From Diphasiastrum complanatum (lineage: Eukaryota; Streptophyta; Lycopodiopsida; Lycopodiales; Lycopodiaceae): DNA of 64,000 nucleotides. Numbering within the stretch: position 1 is the first letter of the stretch; each line of letters starts with the position of its first letter. Shown here one piece after another: positions 22,915 through 34,346 of the stretch. A program made the position numbers and the translations under genes. Under the pieces are notes generated by a model that was given only the letters and a program-made list of their open reading frames with translations, did no database searches and was not told the DNA's origin. The stretch is from positions 58,603,600-58,667,599 of the forward strand of contig CM055096.1 of the NCBI GenBank assembly GCA_029204225.1, written 5' to 3'.

Positions 22915-23666
22915 CTTCTCTATGAGAAATTCTAGTAATGATAAAAAATAGAGTTGAAAGGATGTTGCTTACCATCTTAATCTAGGGTCTAACACTAATG
23001 TTGATCCAACCTATGAAATCTAGCAACAGATGTGAGAACAAATTCTCAACACAGAAAATCAATTTTGGATCTTGCTTCAGTCACTAAAAAGAAGCACATG
23101 CAAGTAAGAAGTCTATCTCTCCCACGAGTTTCAAAGAGCTGAAAAATTCTCTAGGAACTTACTTTCAACTCAAACACAGTAATTTATGTAAAATGAAAAG
23201 TCTAAGACCTCAGAACACTCACTTCTATCCAATTCTACTTGATTGACAATGAAAATTGATGAAAATGGTGAAAAGAACTGATGTGTGCCACACTTTGGCA
23301 TATCCCACGAGTTGAGTACTCTCTCAAACTCTCTGATTGCCTAAAACTATTCTAAAAGCAAATCAAATTGATTTAGAAACACGAGCAACACATTCTACTC
23401 TTCAATACCTATCCAACAAGCTATAGAGCATCAAATTTAGATCAAATCTAGAGAAGTAGCACTCAATTAATGAGGGCTAATTTCACACGTGTGAGCTCTC
23501 TGTCTGTACAGGGCTCTACTAGAGCAGATCAGGCTCGTTTTGATCCACTTATGATCCACAGATAGTTTGTCTCTCAGCGAGTTTGAATCCCTCTCCCAAA
23601 TCCGAGTTCCTGCAAGCAAAAGCATTGAAGATCTGATATATACACCCTCACCTCTTCAAAGCATGA
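22915..23666 (-). other. Element D untranslated leader
   Basis: About 750 bases lie between primer site and gag. They contain CACACGTGTG at 23484-23493, the motif seen in LTRs elsewhere in the window. No coding sequence is evident. Confidence 0.55.
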
Positions 23667-23679
23667 AGCTCTGATACCA
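23667..23679 (-). other. Element D primer-binding site (tRNA-iMet)
   Basis: The minus strand reads TGGTATCAGAGCT directly after the LTR end. Confidence 0.92.
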
Positions 23680-24180
23680 TGTGAAGTTTTTAGCACTTGT
23701 GAGCTTCACCACACACCCTACAAGATCTTACTGAGGTGTTGTGATTGCACAAGATTGATTAGAGGATAGTATACTTGAAAAATCTATGACAAGAGCACAA
23801 TGGCATACATGTGATGAAAAAATCTAACTTGTCACTATGAGAATTGAATGTCAGAAATAATTCTAAGTGCTCAGTATGGGAAAAACAGCCTGCTCTCGGG
23901 AGAGAGAGAAAATCACTGAAAGAGAACTCAGGTTCAGCGAGACTCGAATTACTATAGTGGAGTTGCATGGAAAGTCCACTTAACTGAACTAATTCACCTA
24001 ACAGAGATCCACATGTGTAACTGCATGCATGGATGTTGCATGTACTGCATATCAACTCATAAAATTGCCTAGACATGTGTAGATTACAGAAACCACTTTG
24101 CATGTTGCATGCACTGATTGCATGTGGCTTGCATGCATACAATATGACATTGCATGCTCACATACCTTTTATGTACAACA
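23680..24180 (-). repeat. Element D 5' LTR (about 501 bp)
   Basis: On the plus strand it starts TGTGAAGTTTTTAGC next to the primer site. The far end is placed at TGTACAACA (24180), giving TG...CA termini; this end is less certain. Several TGCATG motifs occur near 24000-24160. It lies just upstream of the gag of element M. Confidence 0.72.
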
Positions 24181-24197
24181 TGAAATATAGTGGAAAT

Positions 24198-27100
24198 AAC
24201 CATGGATATGGCCCCAAACTCGAGATAGGAAGATAAGATTTTAATAATCTTCACAATTACCATATGTGGAAATTTAAGATGAAAACTATACTAATGGCTA
24301 AAGAATTGTATGATGTTGTTACGAGTGCAGAAGGAAAATCCAAAGTAGACGACACAACAATCGCCAGATGGAAGCTGAAGGATGGAAAGGCTTTCGCACT
24401 GATCATCCTCAATATTACGGATACCTAGATTGGCCATGTATCCGAGGCCTAGACATCGAAAGAAGTCTAGAACATCTTGAGCACACTATATGAAGAAGTG
24501 CGAGATATAGCTTCCAAGCTACATCTCAAGAAGAAATTTTACCTCCTCAAGATGGCAAATGGTGATTCCCTGCAGAATCACATCAATCAATTCAAAAACC
24601 TGCCAAGGCAAATGGCCGCTATCGAATCTATCATAGACGATCAAGATGTAGTGATGCAATTGCTTACAAGCTTGCCAAACTCATACGACAGTTGGGTGAT
24701 GATCATCACGACACATCCCGAATTGACTCTTTCAAGAGTCATTACTATGTTGTTGCAGGAAGACACGCGGAGGAACGAAGCCTCAAGTTCCTCAACTGAT
24801 TCTCATGCTTTATACAAAAACAAGAGCACAACTAAGTAGAAGAAGAAGAAAGGCCAGAAGCAATCAAAGACAGACCAGAAACCAGCACAACACAAAGAAC
24901 AATCAAATTCGCAAGCGAAGAAGAAGCTATTTTGTAGATACTACAAACGGAAGAACCACAAAATTCAAGATTGTCGGTACTACAAGCAAAGAACAACAGC
25001 AAGGAAGAAACGGATCATGATGCCTTCATGACTAGCCACCAAGTTGCATACGACGACAGTTCTTGGTTCTTGGATTCTGGAGCCACTCAGCACATGACCA
25101 GTCTCATTGGTTGTTTCGAGTCCTATACACCTTCCAGTACCAAGAAATATGTTTACCTTGGTGACAATATCACACAAGCTATTAAAGGTGAAGGTACTGT
25201 GAGATTGAGTTTTGCAAATGATCAATCTAAGCTACTCTCTAAAGTTCTGTATGTACCAAATTTATCTACGAATCTGCTCTCTGTAAGTAGGATCACAGAT
25301 CTAGGAAATAGAGTAGAATTTGAAAGTGATTAGTGCAAAGTAGTTGATAGGACAATCAAGATCCTAGCACTCGGAAAGAGGCATGGATACTTGCATAAAT
25401 TAAGTCATTGCTTTTCTGCCTCTAGTCAAGCACTCATTACTTCTATTCATGCAAATAAAAATTTACTTTGGCATTATAGACTTGGTCACTTGAATCATGC
25501 TGCTGTACAACAAATGTCTAGACAATCTATTGTTCTTGATCTTGACTATCCTCGTGATAAAGTTGAGTTACTTGTTTGTCAAGATTGTCTAGTAGGTAAA
25601 CAGACTAGGAAACCATTTAAATCAAGCCATCAACATATTGCTAGAGGATTGTTAGACATTGTACATTCAGACATTTGTGGCCCGATGAAAAATCCTTTGT
25701 TGAAGGATGCAAAGTACTTTATAACTTCTATTGATGAATTTTCTAAGGACTATGGTGTATTTTATAAAGAAGAAACCAGAAGCCTTCAACTGCTTCAGAA
25801 TCTTCAAGGAGCATGCAGAAAAGGAGATTGGAAGGATGATCAAGGCCTTAAGGTCAGACAATGGTGGAGAATATATCTCTATTGAGTTTAAGGCGTACTG
25901 CCAGATCCAAGACATTGAGCAGCAATTCATCACTCCTTACAATCCTCAGTCTAATGGCTTATCCAAGAGGAAGAACAGCACCCTTGTTGAATCAGCCAAA
26001 TGTATGCTAGTGCATGCATCACTACCCAAGAGATTCTGGGCCGAAGTTGTCTCCATTGCAGCTTACATCCAGAACAGATGTCTGACCAAGGCCCTCTCAA
26101 GCAAGACACCCCACAAGGTGTGGATAGGCTCTAAGCCTTCTGTGAAGAACCTAAGAGTATTTGGATGTGTTGCATACGCGCAGATCCCAAAAGACACGAG
26201 AAAGAAATTGGACTTTTAAGGTCTCAAGACCATCCTGATTGGATATATTTCATATGATAATATATACAAGTTGTATGATCTTGATACTTAACAAATCCTA
26301 TATAGCTGGGATACAGTCTTTACCGAGGATCAGTTTGTTGACATCAAAGGCAAAGATATTGCTCCAGGAGAACCTTCATCACCCGCCATTGACATGACTG
26401 TCTGAGCTTCTAGCTCACGCATGTCCATTGTTGACCACTTTTTGATAGCGAATCAGACAAAGACGTTGCTACTACCCAGCAACAAGTCATTCATCAGTCA
26501 AATCCTCCCAGAAGATCAAGCCGAGTGCGCACACAGCCCACAAGGTTAGGTCTCTTGATACAGGAACTAGTGACAGTTGAAGAGGCACTCAGCCAACCAG
26601 ACTCTGATCTCTGGAGAGAAGCTATGAATAGAGAGTATTCCTCTCTGATCAAGAACCAAACGTGGTCACACTAGTCGAAGCTCCTATTGGCTGCAATATC
26701 ATTGACTGTAAATGGATCTTTAAGATCAAATACACTGCCAATGGAGCAATTGATCGAAGGAAGGCAAGACTAATGGCACAAGGATTCACTCAGATCCCCA
26801 ACATTGACTACAGTGAGAATTTCAGTCTAGTAGTCAAACATTTGTCGATCCGAACACTCTTGTCTTATGCTGTAGTTGCCGACCTCGAAGTACATGAACT
26901 TGATGTACAAATAGCTTATCTGAATGGAGTTATACAAGAAGACATCTACATGATCCAGCCCGAAGGATATGTTCTGGAAGGTATGAAGAATCATGTCTGA
27001 TCTGGGCAAGACTCACTTCTGTCTAGGCATTTAGATCCATAGAGACAGAACAAGATGACTGATTTACATCACTCAACAAAGGTATCTTCACAATGTTCTT

Positions 27101-27870
27101 AACAGATACAATCTAATGAATTCTAAATTAGCTCAATCAACAATGGACCCAGGCCTGCATTTGTCAAAGGACCAATGTCCCTAGACCAAGCAAGAAGAGG
27201 AGTAGATGAGAGAGTATCCTTATCGATCGATACTTGGTTCTCTCATGTACGCAATGGTCTGTAAAAGACTAGATATCTCTTTTGCAGTAAGCTCACTCAG
27301 CCAATATATGGCTAATCCTGGCATTACCCATTGGAAGGCACTCATAAGAGTCATGAGGTATATTTGATCTACCATGAACCAGTGCATCTGCTATGGAGAT
27401 GTCAGCAATGACAATCTTTATCAGCTCAGTGGATATTCTGATGCAAGCTAGGGAGGAAATGTAGACAATCGTAAGTCCACATCTAGATTTACATTCTTCT
27501 TCAACGACGGTACTATCTCATGGAACAGTCATAAGCAAACCTCTATCGCACTTTCTTCTATAGGAAAAAAAATACATTGCTGCAGACATTAATTTGTATC
27601 AGTACAACCCAACAATTTTATTTTGTGATAATCAGAGTGTTATTGCCTTATCGACCAATCCTAGATTTCACTCTAGGAGTAAGCATATTGAAATCAGATA
27701 TCACTACATCAGAGGGAAGGTTCTAAACAAAGAGGTGAGATTACGTACTGCAGAACACAGGACATGGTTGCAGATATATTCATGAAGGCATTAAGTGTTA
27801 ATGCACACAACAAGTTTTGTGCATTGCTTAGTCTAAAGATCAAGGCATTCATGGATCTAGATTGGGGGGG
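24198..27870 (+). pseudogene. Element M: decayed Ty1/copia gag-pol
   Basis: Gag can be read from about 24230 (FNNLHNYHMWKFKMKTILMA) with stops near 24430 and 24840. A zinc-knuckle remnant CRYYKRKNHKIQDC has its second Cys changed to Tyr. Protease is intact in sequence (WFLDSGATQHMT, about 25066). Integrase spans 25391-26219 with frame changes (HSDICGP, RSDNGGEY, PQSNGLSKRK). Reverse transcriptase is open at 26662-27000, and the YVDD region is deleted after it. RNase H survives in pieces to 27790 (CDNQSVIALSTNPRFHSRSK). The element is inactive. Its 5' LTR is not seen; element D was inserted just upstream of gag. Confidence 0.85.
27859..27870 (+). other. Element M polypurine tract
   Basis: AGATTGGGGGGG lies directly before TGTTGTATTTATT, the start of the 3' LTR. 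Confidence 0.8.
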
Positions 27871-28118
27871 TGTTGTATTTATTTCCTTTACTCTCTGAAA
27901 TGCCATTTTAATCTATCTCCATTCATGCTGTATTTTTACTTATGTTGTCGCACAGTCAACATTTTTACATGTAAAATAAGACAGGTGAAAAACACGACTG
28001 TCTACATAAATACAAGTAAATTTCCACAAGCAAAAAAGGCGAAAAATACGATCTTGTGCTTTTACATGTGATTTGTTTGTGATAGGCAAAAAAGACAACA
28101 CTACCTTACAAAATGCCG
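27871..28118 (+). repeat. Element M 3' LTR, apparently interrupted
   Basis: The LTR starts TGTTGTATTTATTTCC after the polypurine tract. It can be followed about 250 bp to where the second unidentified gene fragment begins. Its end is not recognisable. No partner LTR is in the window, so the boundary is inferred. Confidence 0.55.
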
Positions 28119-28420
28119 AAGGTGCCCTTACAAAAAAATGAAGGCACCCTGTAAATCAAATCTTAAGTCAGTTGTCAGAGTGTCGCATTTTTCGCCTCTT
28201 CATCAATGTTCATTTCAGCAAAGGCTAACGTCGCGGCCTTTTCATGCTCATCCCATGCAACTGTGCTAACAGATTTGACAACGACAGCAGCAACCCACGA
28301 TCTCCTATAGACAGCACATCCACTTTGTACTTTCTTCATCTGCACACCTGTAAAATTGTGTATATATATTGAATACCATTTGCGTATTCTATAGATGAGA
28401 GAGAAACAAGCAACGAGCAT
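28119..28420 (-). pseudogene. Unidentified gene fragment, copy 2
   Basis: The minus-strand reading contains WVAAVVVKSVSTVAWDEHEK followed by AATLAFAEMNIDEEAKNATL and a stop. It matches copy 1 at 19857-20013. Upstream residues (CAVYRRS) differ from copy 1 (CIYKPK), so the shared unit ends there. The function is unknown. It lies directly inside or after the M 3' LTR. Confidence 0.5.
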
Positions 28421-29113
28421 AATAGCATTAGAAGCTTATCAGAAATAGACGAAGTGGATGCCCTCGTGCATTGATTCTTTTGTATTGTCAGTAACAGGTT
28501 CATTTCTTTTATAGATTAAATTAGCTTTGTAGAGCATGCGGTTTCGTCCGCTATTGTCTTCTGCTCCACTACATTATTGACATGTATATTTTGCTATACT
28601 TAATCTGATAACAGTTCTGTCTTGTTATACATTCATATTTGTGTCAATATTGTTATGCTTTTCTACATTTTGTCTGATTCTCTTATTGCTCAATCTGGTA
28701 ATCTGTTCTAAGCGAATTATTATTATTCTAGTTGTTCACGACTAATATTTAGTCTTGCCTTCTGCGAATAATTTTCAACAAATTATCAATTGAGCTCAGT
28801 TTAGCTCTTTGCGAATCATTCACGACTAATACTCTGTCTAGATATTCGCGACAAATTACCTTTCTGATGTTTTGTTGCTTAATGTTTGGTTACGTAATCA
28901 GATCGACTGTGATTTCTATCACTAACATTATGTTCATTTTTGATAGGCATAGTCATGTTTAGAAAAAGAGTAGTATAGCTCATTCCGCTGCGCACGAACA
29001 CTTTTCGTTCAAGTTCGTTTCTCGTTCGAGTTTCGAGTTCGCTTCATGTCATGTTCGTTTCTTTTCGAGCTATTTTAGTTTCTCACACTCACACACCCTC
29101 TTTCTCCAACAAC
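28421..29113. other. No gene seen; TTCG-rich AT-rich spacer
   Basis: No coding sequence. It contains recurring TTCGCGA/ATTCACGA-like words near 28735-28860 and a TTCGTTC/GTTCGAGT cluster near 28990-29070. These resemble the motif block at 47940-48230, which suggests decayed LTR of a related family. Confidence 0.35.
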
Positions 29114-29185
29114 TGTAGGGTGTAGGAATATGTGGTGAGCAGCCCTCCACCTGTCAAAAGGGTTAGAACCACAAGGATAAGTGAT

Positions 29186-29631
29186 CTAACTAAGATTAGT
29201 TTCTTGATTTGTCTGAAATCTGGTGAGTAATACATCCCACATCTCCTTAGCTTTCGAGAGTGTAGCCAGGTCAAGTGTGAGACTATCTTCGATGGAAGAT
29301 GATAGCAAGCCTACTACCTCGTCATTTTTCTCCTTCCATTCGTGTAGCTCCTTGCTTATTGCCGTAGGCATTTTTTCTTCTGTGCCATCCACCCAGGGGA
29401 ATAGTCCTTCACCCTTGAGTATCAAAGATGTCTTAATTTTCCAGGCTAGAAATTTAGATCCTGAAGAATCAAGTATTGTGCAGATCTTGCTCTGCATGCT
29501 GCTGATTGAAGCCATTGCTTCTTGGAGTCTTTTCTCTTGTTGATGATTGTTAGTTTGAATGTTGGGCCTTCTGGATCTGTTAGCTTCTTGGCTATGTCAG
29601 AATATGATAGGATGACCTTCTCTGATACCAC
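29186..29631 (-). pseudogene. Copia stub R: gag N-terminal fragment with primer site
   Basis: The minus strand carries a copia-type gag N-terminus. It includes FKLTIINKRKDSKK with frame changes, then LAWKIKTSLILKGEGLFPWV and KAKEMWDVLLTRFQTNQ. The reading ends where the gypsy LTR resumes. A primer site TGGTATCAGAG is at 29620-29630. Everything downstream of gag is missing. Confidence 0.7.
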
Positions 29632-30053
29632 TGATGAGAATCGGTATTGCAAAGCTTTCGCGAAGAAACCACGATCCTCTTGCGACTTGGATGGAGTTCA
29701 GATGCGATCGCTGGACACTTCTATCTGAATCACCCCTACAATCCTCCAGAATGTAGTCAAGCATTGCTGATCTACATTTATAAAATTAGTACAACATTCA
29801 ACATAGTTTCAACCAAGGTGCGGAATTCAAAAGGAACAAGAATACTTAGACACACGATTAACAGCAGAAGCATTTGCATTCGAGATCAGGCACAACATGA
29901 AGAATCATCTATATTGATCTTTCTCTGATTTCTTCAAGCACTGCATGCAAATCCATGCAGTGTGTTGGTGTGGGAGAAACACGGTTCTCTCACGAGTAAT
30001 CGACTCGCTTTACTAGCGGAGAGTTGGATCTCTATAGATTCTCCAAACTAACA
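29632..30053 (-). repeat. Copia stub R: 5' LTR (422 bp)
   Basis: On the minus strand it begins TGTTAGTTTGGAGAATC and ends GATTCTCATCA, one base before the primer site. It contains a CACTGCATG...CATGCAGTG inverted repeat near 29940-29962. No partner LTR is present. Confidence 0.65.
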
Positions 30054-30074
30054 TTAATCATACACACAATCCAA

Positions 30075-30194
<120 letters not shown>

Positions 30195-30734
30195 AGGGAG
30201 TTAGCCCATGTGCTCAACACTACATACTATTGGAAAAGCCATTGAAAACATAAAGCAAGAACAATGCAAAAATGGAAAATAATTAGAAAGCATAAACAAA
30301 AGCAATGGCATGAAAGCATTACCACATGAGGATGTTTTGAGCACTCAAAATGGTAGAGCCTCCTCCTCTCTATTAGCATGTGAAATGGGTTACAAGAGGT
30401 GTCTTTTTATCTTTGGGGAGGCCCTTGTCCCTTGGTTTCTATTGGCTACTTCAAGAAAGTAGGATTGAAATCCTAACCCTTCAAAAGAAACACATTCTAA
30501 TCTATGGTGCACAAAGAAGCACACCCCACCTAACCACCATTTTGACTTTGACTTCTTAACAAAACTTAGCAAACTTAGTTAGCTTAAATTTTGGGTCTTT
30601 TAAACATTATTTCAATTACATGGCCCAAAGTTTAATATATTTAAAATACATTAATTTACAAGTGCTCACTGAGCTATGGGCTTACGCTCGTAGGATGCCA
30701 CGGCCCTCGCAACTTTTTTTCTACTTCCGGCTAT

Positions 30735-31004
30735 TTATTTTATGTATAAGAAATACCCACAACATGGTGGTATTGTGATTTTGCATTTATAGCGTTGGGG
30801 GTGACTAGATTTGCCTTTGGGTGACTCAAATGCATTACTATGATGGATTTTGTCGTTGTCGATTTCTGTTGTAACTGCAACAGACAATTTAGGCAAGAAT
30901 GTCCAATGCCACAACTTGAACATAATGCCAAGAAGGAAGTCGGGTCACCACGATGTGGAAATTCGAATTTATGATGTCTTCCTCCACCCAAGCTCCCATA
31001 GTGA
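30735..31004 (-). pseudogene. Possible gag-like zinc-finger remnant
   Basis: The minus strand reads CSSCGIGHSCLNC. This resembles a retroelement zinc knuckle but has three instead of four residues before the histidine. The surrounding reading is short and shifts frame. It lies directly outside the gypsy LTR start. The evidence is thin and chance similarity is possible. Confidence 0.25.
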
Positions 31005-31318
31005 GAAGATATAGCTCATCGACAATCTCGAGCTACTCCACATTGTACATTGAGTTTTTGTGATCCAAATGCAACCAAATCAATTTTTCCTTGTTTCTCA
31101 ACTTGAAGGCCATACTAGAGCCTATAGTACACAAGTGCTAAGTTGTATTTAGTGATTGTTCAATGCTATTGATTGTTCTTGCTTGTTGATTGTCAAATTG
31201 CCAATCTAGATCAACTTTTTTGTGTCTAGTTTCTTGATAGGCTGTAAAGCAAGCATCAATCACTATTTTGGATATTTTGTAGATCCATTTATGGTCCTAA
31301 AGTACAATACTTTCACAA
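31005..31318 (+). repeat. LTR fragment related to LTR O, opposite orientation
   Basis: This stretch matches the reverse complement of about 49213-49540. Examples are GAGCTACTCCACATTGTACATT and the CTTGCTTGTTGATTGTCAAATTGCCA region. It ends TACTTTCACA at 31318. No primer site follows, so it is a fragment. Confidence 0.7.
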
Positions 31319-32195
31319 TTCAATCATATTGCACCCCTTGAAAAAAGCTAGAGTCTAGGAAAATGCATTCTAACTTGAAAAACTTGACTATTTTTCTTAA
31401 TGGCTGAAAAACTTGACTATTTGCTTTAATGGCTATTGGTATTATGTGCAAGCTAACCTATGCCTATAATTCACACATGGGAATAGTCTCCACATGTATG
31501 GAATGACATTATGTACATAAAATTGGCCTAATCAGGCTATATTTTGCAATAGTTCTCACATAGTTGGCAAGTGCACCCACTCTTATCAAATCTGCAAAGG
31601 GTGTCAAAATTTAAGATCCTAAATATAGATCTAGACACAATATAAGATGCACAAAAATCAACCTTAGATTTGTAGACAATTCTACACTTGATCAAGATCT
31701 ACTCAACATGACTTGATAGAATTTAAAGAAAATCAAAACATGAATTGATCTGAAGTAATGAACATTTATTTCCACTCTCCAATAGAGTTTGATCAAGCTT
31801 ACAACATGGATTCTACTCACAAGTAGAAGAGAACCAACAATAACAAGCTAGAATTGACTCCAAAGCTTGCAGAATGGAAATAGTTCTTAGTAAACTATGT
31901 TTAACATAGAGCATACTATCTATAACAATTAATCAAGAATCTCTCTCCTCTAAATGGATGATTCTAGCCAACTTCATCAACAACTAGTCCTACAATAGTC
32001 GTATTGGCCAAACTTGCCAAATGAAAGTTAAAAATGAACTTTTAATGACTAAGTAACTAGATAAACTTGGAACCAACCTAAAAATAGTCATGTGTACTGG
32101 GTTTAAAGTTTGAAACAACCATTTACACTTTATTTGCATATTTGGTCTCATATAGAATCAAATTGCCAAACTTGTAAAAAACTTGACATTTTTCA
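31319..32195 (-). repeat. Element F 3' LTR (left limit uncertain)
   Basis: On the minus strand the LTR begins TGAAAAATGTCAAG after a purine tract (GAAAAGGAG). AT-rich sequence runs left to about 31319, where the O-type fragment ends. It includes a 29-bp tandem duplication (31376-31433). The left end is not marked by a clear partner. Confidence 0.55.
31376..31433. repeat. 29-bp tandem duplication
   Basis: Two near-identical copies begin GAAAAACTTGACTATTT and end TTAATGGCT. Confidence 0.9.
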
Positions 32196-32514
32196 CTCCT
32201 TTTCAACTAGTTTTAGCATGGATTTAGAAAACAAGATGTGCTTAATGAATAAGTCTTTTTACAATGATTTGGTGAAGATATCAGCCTCACATTCCTTTGA
32301 AGAAACATGTTGAAGCTCCACCTTCTTTGCCAAGACTTGATCCCTCACAAAGTGATGTGCAACCTCAATGTGCTTGCTCCTTGCATGAACAACCAGGTTG
32401 TTAGCCAGACTTTGAGCTGAAAAGTTGTCACAAAATATGATTAGAGTCTTTTAGAATCAGCAAGTGATGATCCAATAGCATCCTTTTGATCCAAAGCATC
32501 TCTTGGTGCATGTA
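32196..32514 (-). pseudogene. Element F: RNase H C-terminus, left part (split by element E)
   Basis: Decayed minus-strand copia RNase H. The reading includes AQSLANNLVVHARSKHIEVA and VSSKECEADIFTKSL. Frameshifts and stops are present. The sequence is continuous with 38956 onward if element E and one GTCAA copy are removed. Confidence 0.8.
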
Positions 32515-32519
32515 GTCAA
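32515..32519. repeat. Target-site duplication GTCAA, left copy of element E
   Basis: GTCAA lies directly before the left LTR and recurs at 38951-38955 directly after the right LTR. Confidence 0.96.
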
Positions 32520-33174
32520 TGTGAAAATTGTCAACATTTCCTAGCTAGTTTGAGGCCTAAATTGGCTAAAATTGTAAATAGTTTTGGTTCTGGAGTTTTG
32601 CACGTGTGAACCAGGCCACAATGTTTTTATTTACTATATTTTTTCAGTATGATGAAGTTTCAAACTTCATACCCTTCAAAATGAGACCATTTTGATGTAT
32701 TTTGGTCATATAAGCCATTTTTCGCTATTTTTCCTATATAGGGAATATCTAGGGTCAAGTACCTTCTAGAGAGAGGAGAGAGAGTCATCTTCCTCATCCA
32801 TAAATAGTAGGGAAGTCGTGGAGAACAGGTTGGAGAAACCTTTTGTATGCTTCATTGAGATCAATAGATCATTGTCATTGTTTCTTCCTCCATTGAGAGC
32901 ATTGTTGTGTGTATTGTCTTCAAGCTATTGTGTATGATCTTAGGTGCTTTCCAAAAGTGGTAGGCTGATGTATTATGGACTGTATAATGCTATTTTGGGC
33001 CGCACTTGATGTTTATGGAAGTTTCCATTTGTGATAAATGCTTTTTGATCAAGTTCTTTGCATTCTAGGTAGCATAGAATGTGTTGCCAGTTCCTAGCTT
33101 ATGTAGTTTGGAGTGCAAGCATTCAAGCCAATGATCTTGGAGTTTAGATCCACTTAGGATCTGTATTTTTCACA
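32520..33174 (+). repeat. Element E 5' LTR
   Basis: 655 bp, TGTGAAAATTG...TTTTTCACA. A TATATAG box is at 32735-32741. A G-box core within GCACGTGTGAA is at 32601-32606. A GAGAGAGGAGAGAGAG purine run follows the TATA box by about 40 bases, where the transcript leader would start. Confidence 0.97.
32735..32741 (+). promoter_or_regulatory. Likely TATA box of element E 5' LTR
   Basis: TATATAG in the middle of the LTR, repeated at 38511-38517 in the 3' LTR. Placement fits a U3/R promoter. Transcription start not determined. Confidence 0.55.
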
Positions 33175-33186
33175 TGGTATCAGAGC
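33175..33186 (+). other. Element E primer-binding site (tRNA-iMet)
   Basis: TGGTATCAGAGC follows the 5' LTR without a gap. Confidence 0.96.
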
Positions 33187-34346
33187 TGGTTGGCTTCTAT
33201 TTACAGTAAGTATTCCATTTTTGGTGATATTTGGATGTTTGATCAAGTTCTAGCATGATTTTGCATTGCTTTGTTGATCAAATCTTACTAACCTTTGTTT
33301 TGTGAGTTGAACTTGTGGATCAAAAGCATATTTCAGGTCTATTGAAGATCAGAGGCTGAAAAGAAACTATTTTGGATCAGATCATAACACCTAATCATTT
33401 GTGATTGTGAGGCTTGTGCATATTCAATACTAACAATGTTCTTTTCAATCCTATTGTTGACAATCTCCATTCTTGGATGAACACTCTCCTTAAGTGGATG
33501 AAACTTCTCCTTAAGTGGATGACAAATGCTCTTTTGAGTGAGTTGTAATTCTCCTAAAGGCTGAGCAAAGCTCCCATTTGGATGAAAGATCCCCTTTTTT
33601 GGGTGAACATATTGTAAGCTCCATTGTGAAGAGCATATTGTAAAGATTGTCATCAATTTTGGCATAAATTTTGGTGTACTTTGTTGAGCATGTAAGTAAC
33701 TCTCCTTATGTAATTTGATTGGAGCATTTGCTGGAAGGTGTTAACCATTATGCAAGTGTGTTTTCAGGTTCTTAACAGGTTGAGGAACATTCTCATGTGA
33801 AGTGATCTTAGATCTACATCTAAACACCAAGATTTGACAAGATAGTGAAGCTAGTCTTGTGATTCACTAAGTGTGCTCATTCATTCACCTCTAAATCTTG
33901 TATTTATCACTTGCTGGAGTTTATAAACTTTTAGAAGTGTGGTTTACATGTGGTTTTACAGGTTGAATCAATATCTTAGTGTGTTGATCATATGTTGATC
34001 AAGTTTGTTCATTACTAGGTAATCTTGGCATCCTAGTTTTGGGTATTTTCTAAGAATGCAAGTAACTCTTCACACCATAACTTGATTTGGTCACTTGCTG
34101 GAAAGTTTGAGAGCTTAAGCAAGAGTGTGTTCAGGTTGGTTTGATTTTGTAATCCATTCTTAGTGTGTGCAAAGTGTTGCATGTGTTTCAATCTTCCTTT
34201 CTATGCTTGGAAACCATCTAGGTTCAAGATAGAAGTGTTTTAGGGTCCTAAATCTTCATAGATCTCTTTATCTATCATTTGTTGAGAGAAAAGTGAGTGC
34301 TAAGTGCTTTAGGACAGAACCTAAAAGTTGAAGAAACATTAGAATC
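33187..34346 (+). other. Element E leader with degenerate repeats
   Basis: The leader is about 1160 bases long, which is long for copia. It holds a minisatellite-like block of about 21-bp units at 33480-33610 (CTCCTTAAGTGGATGAA and variants). It also has three diverged copies of a block with ACTTGCTGGA...AGTGTG...CAGGTT near 33700-33790, 33905-33975 and 34085-34145. No coding sequence is evident before ATG 34347. Confidence 0.75.

Larger units (their letters stand above)
20043..24180 (-). mobile_element. Element D: 3'-truncated Ty1/copia
   Basis: This minus-strand copia has a 5' LTR (23680-24180), primer site, leader, gag and part of pol. Its 3' part (RNase H, polypurine tract and 3' LTR) is missing. 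The reading breaks off just after the YILGLEIDF segment of reverse transcriptase, at the junction with the unidentified gene fragment. Confidence 0.88.

Noticed and set aside
17932-28118. LTR C and element M as one element split by D
   Set aside because: The M 3' LTR begins TGTTGTATTTATT whereas LTR C begins TGTTAGAAATC. They do not match, so they are treated as separate elements.
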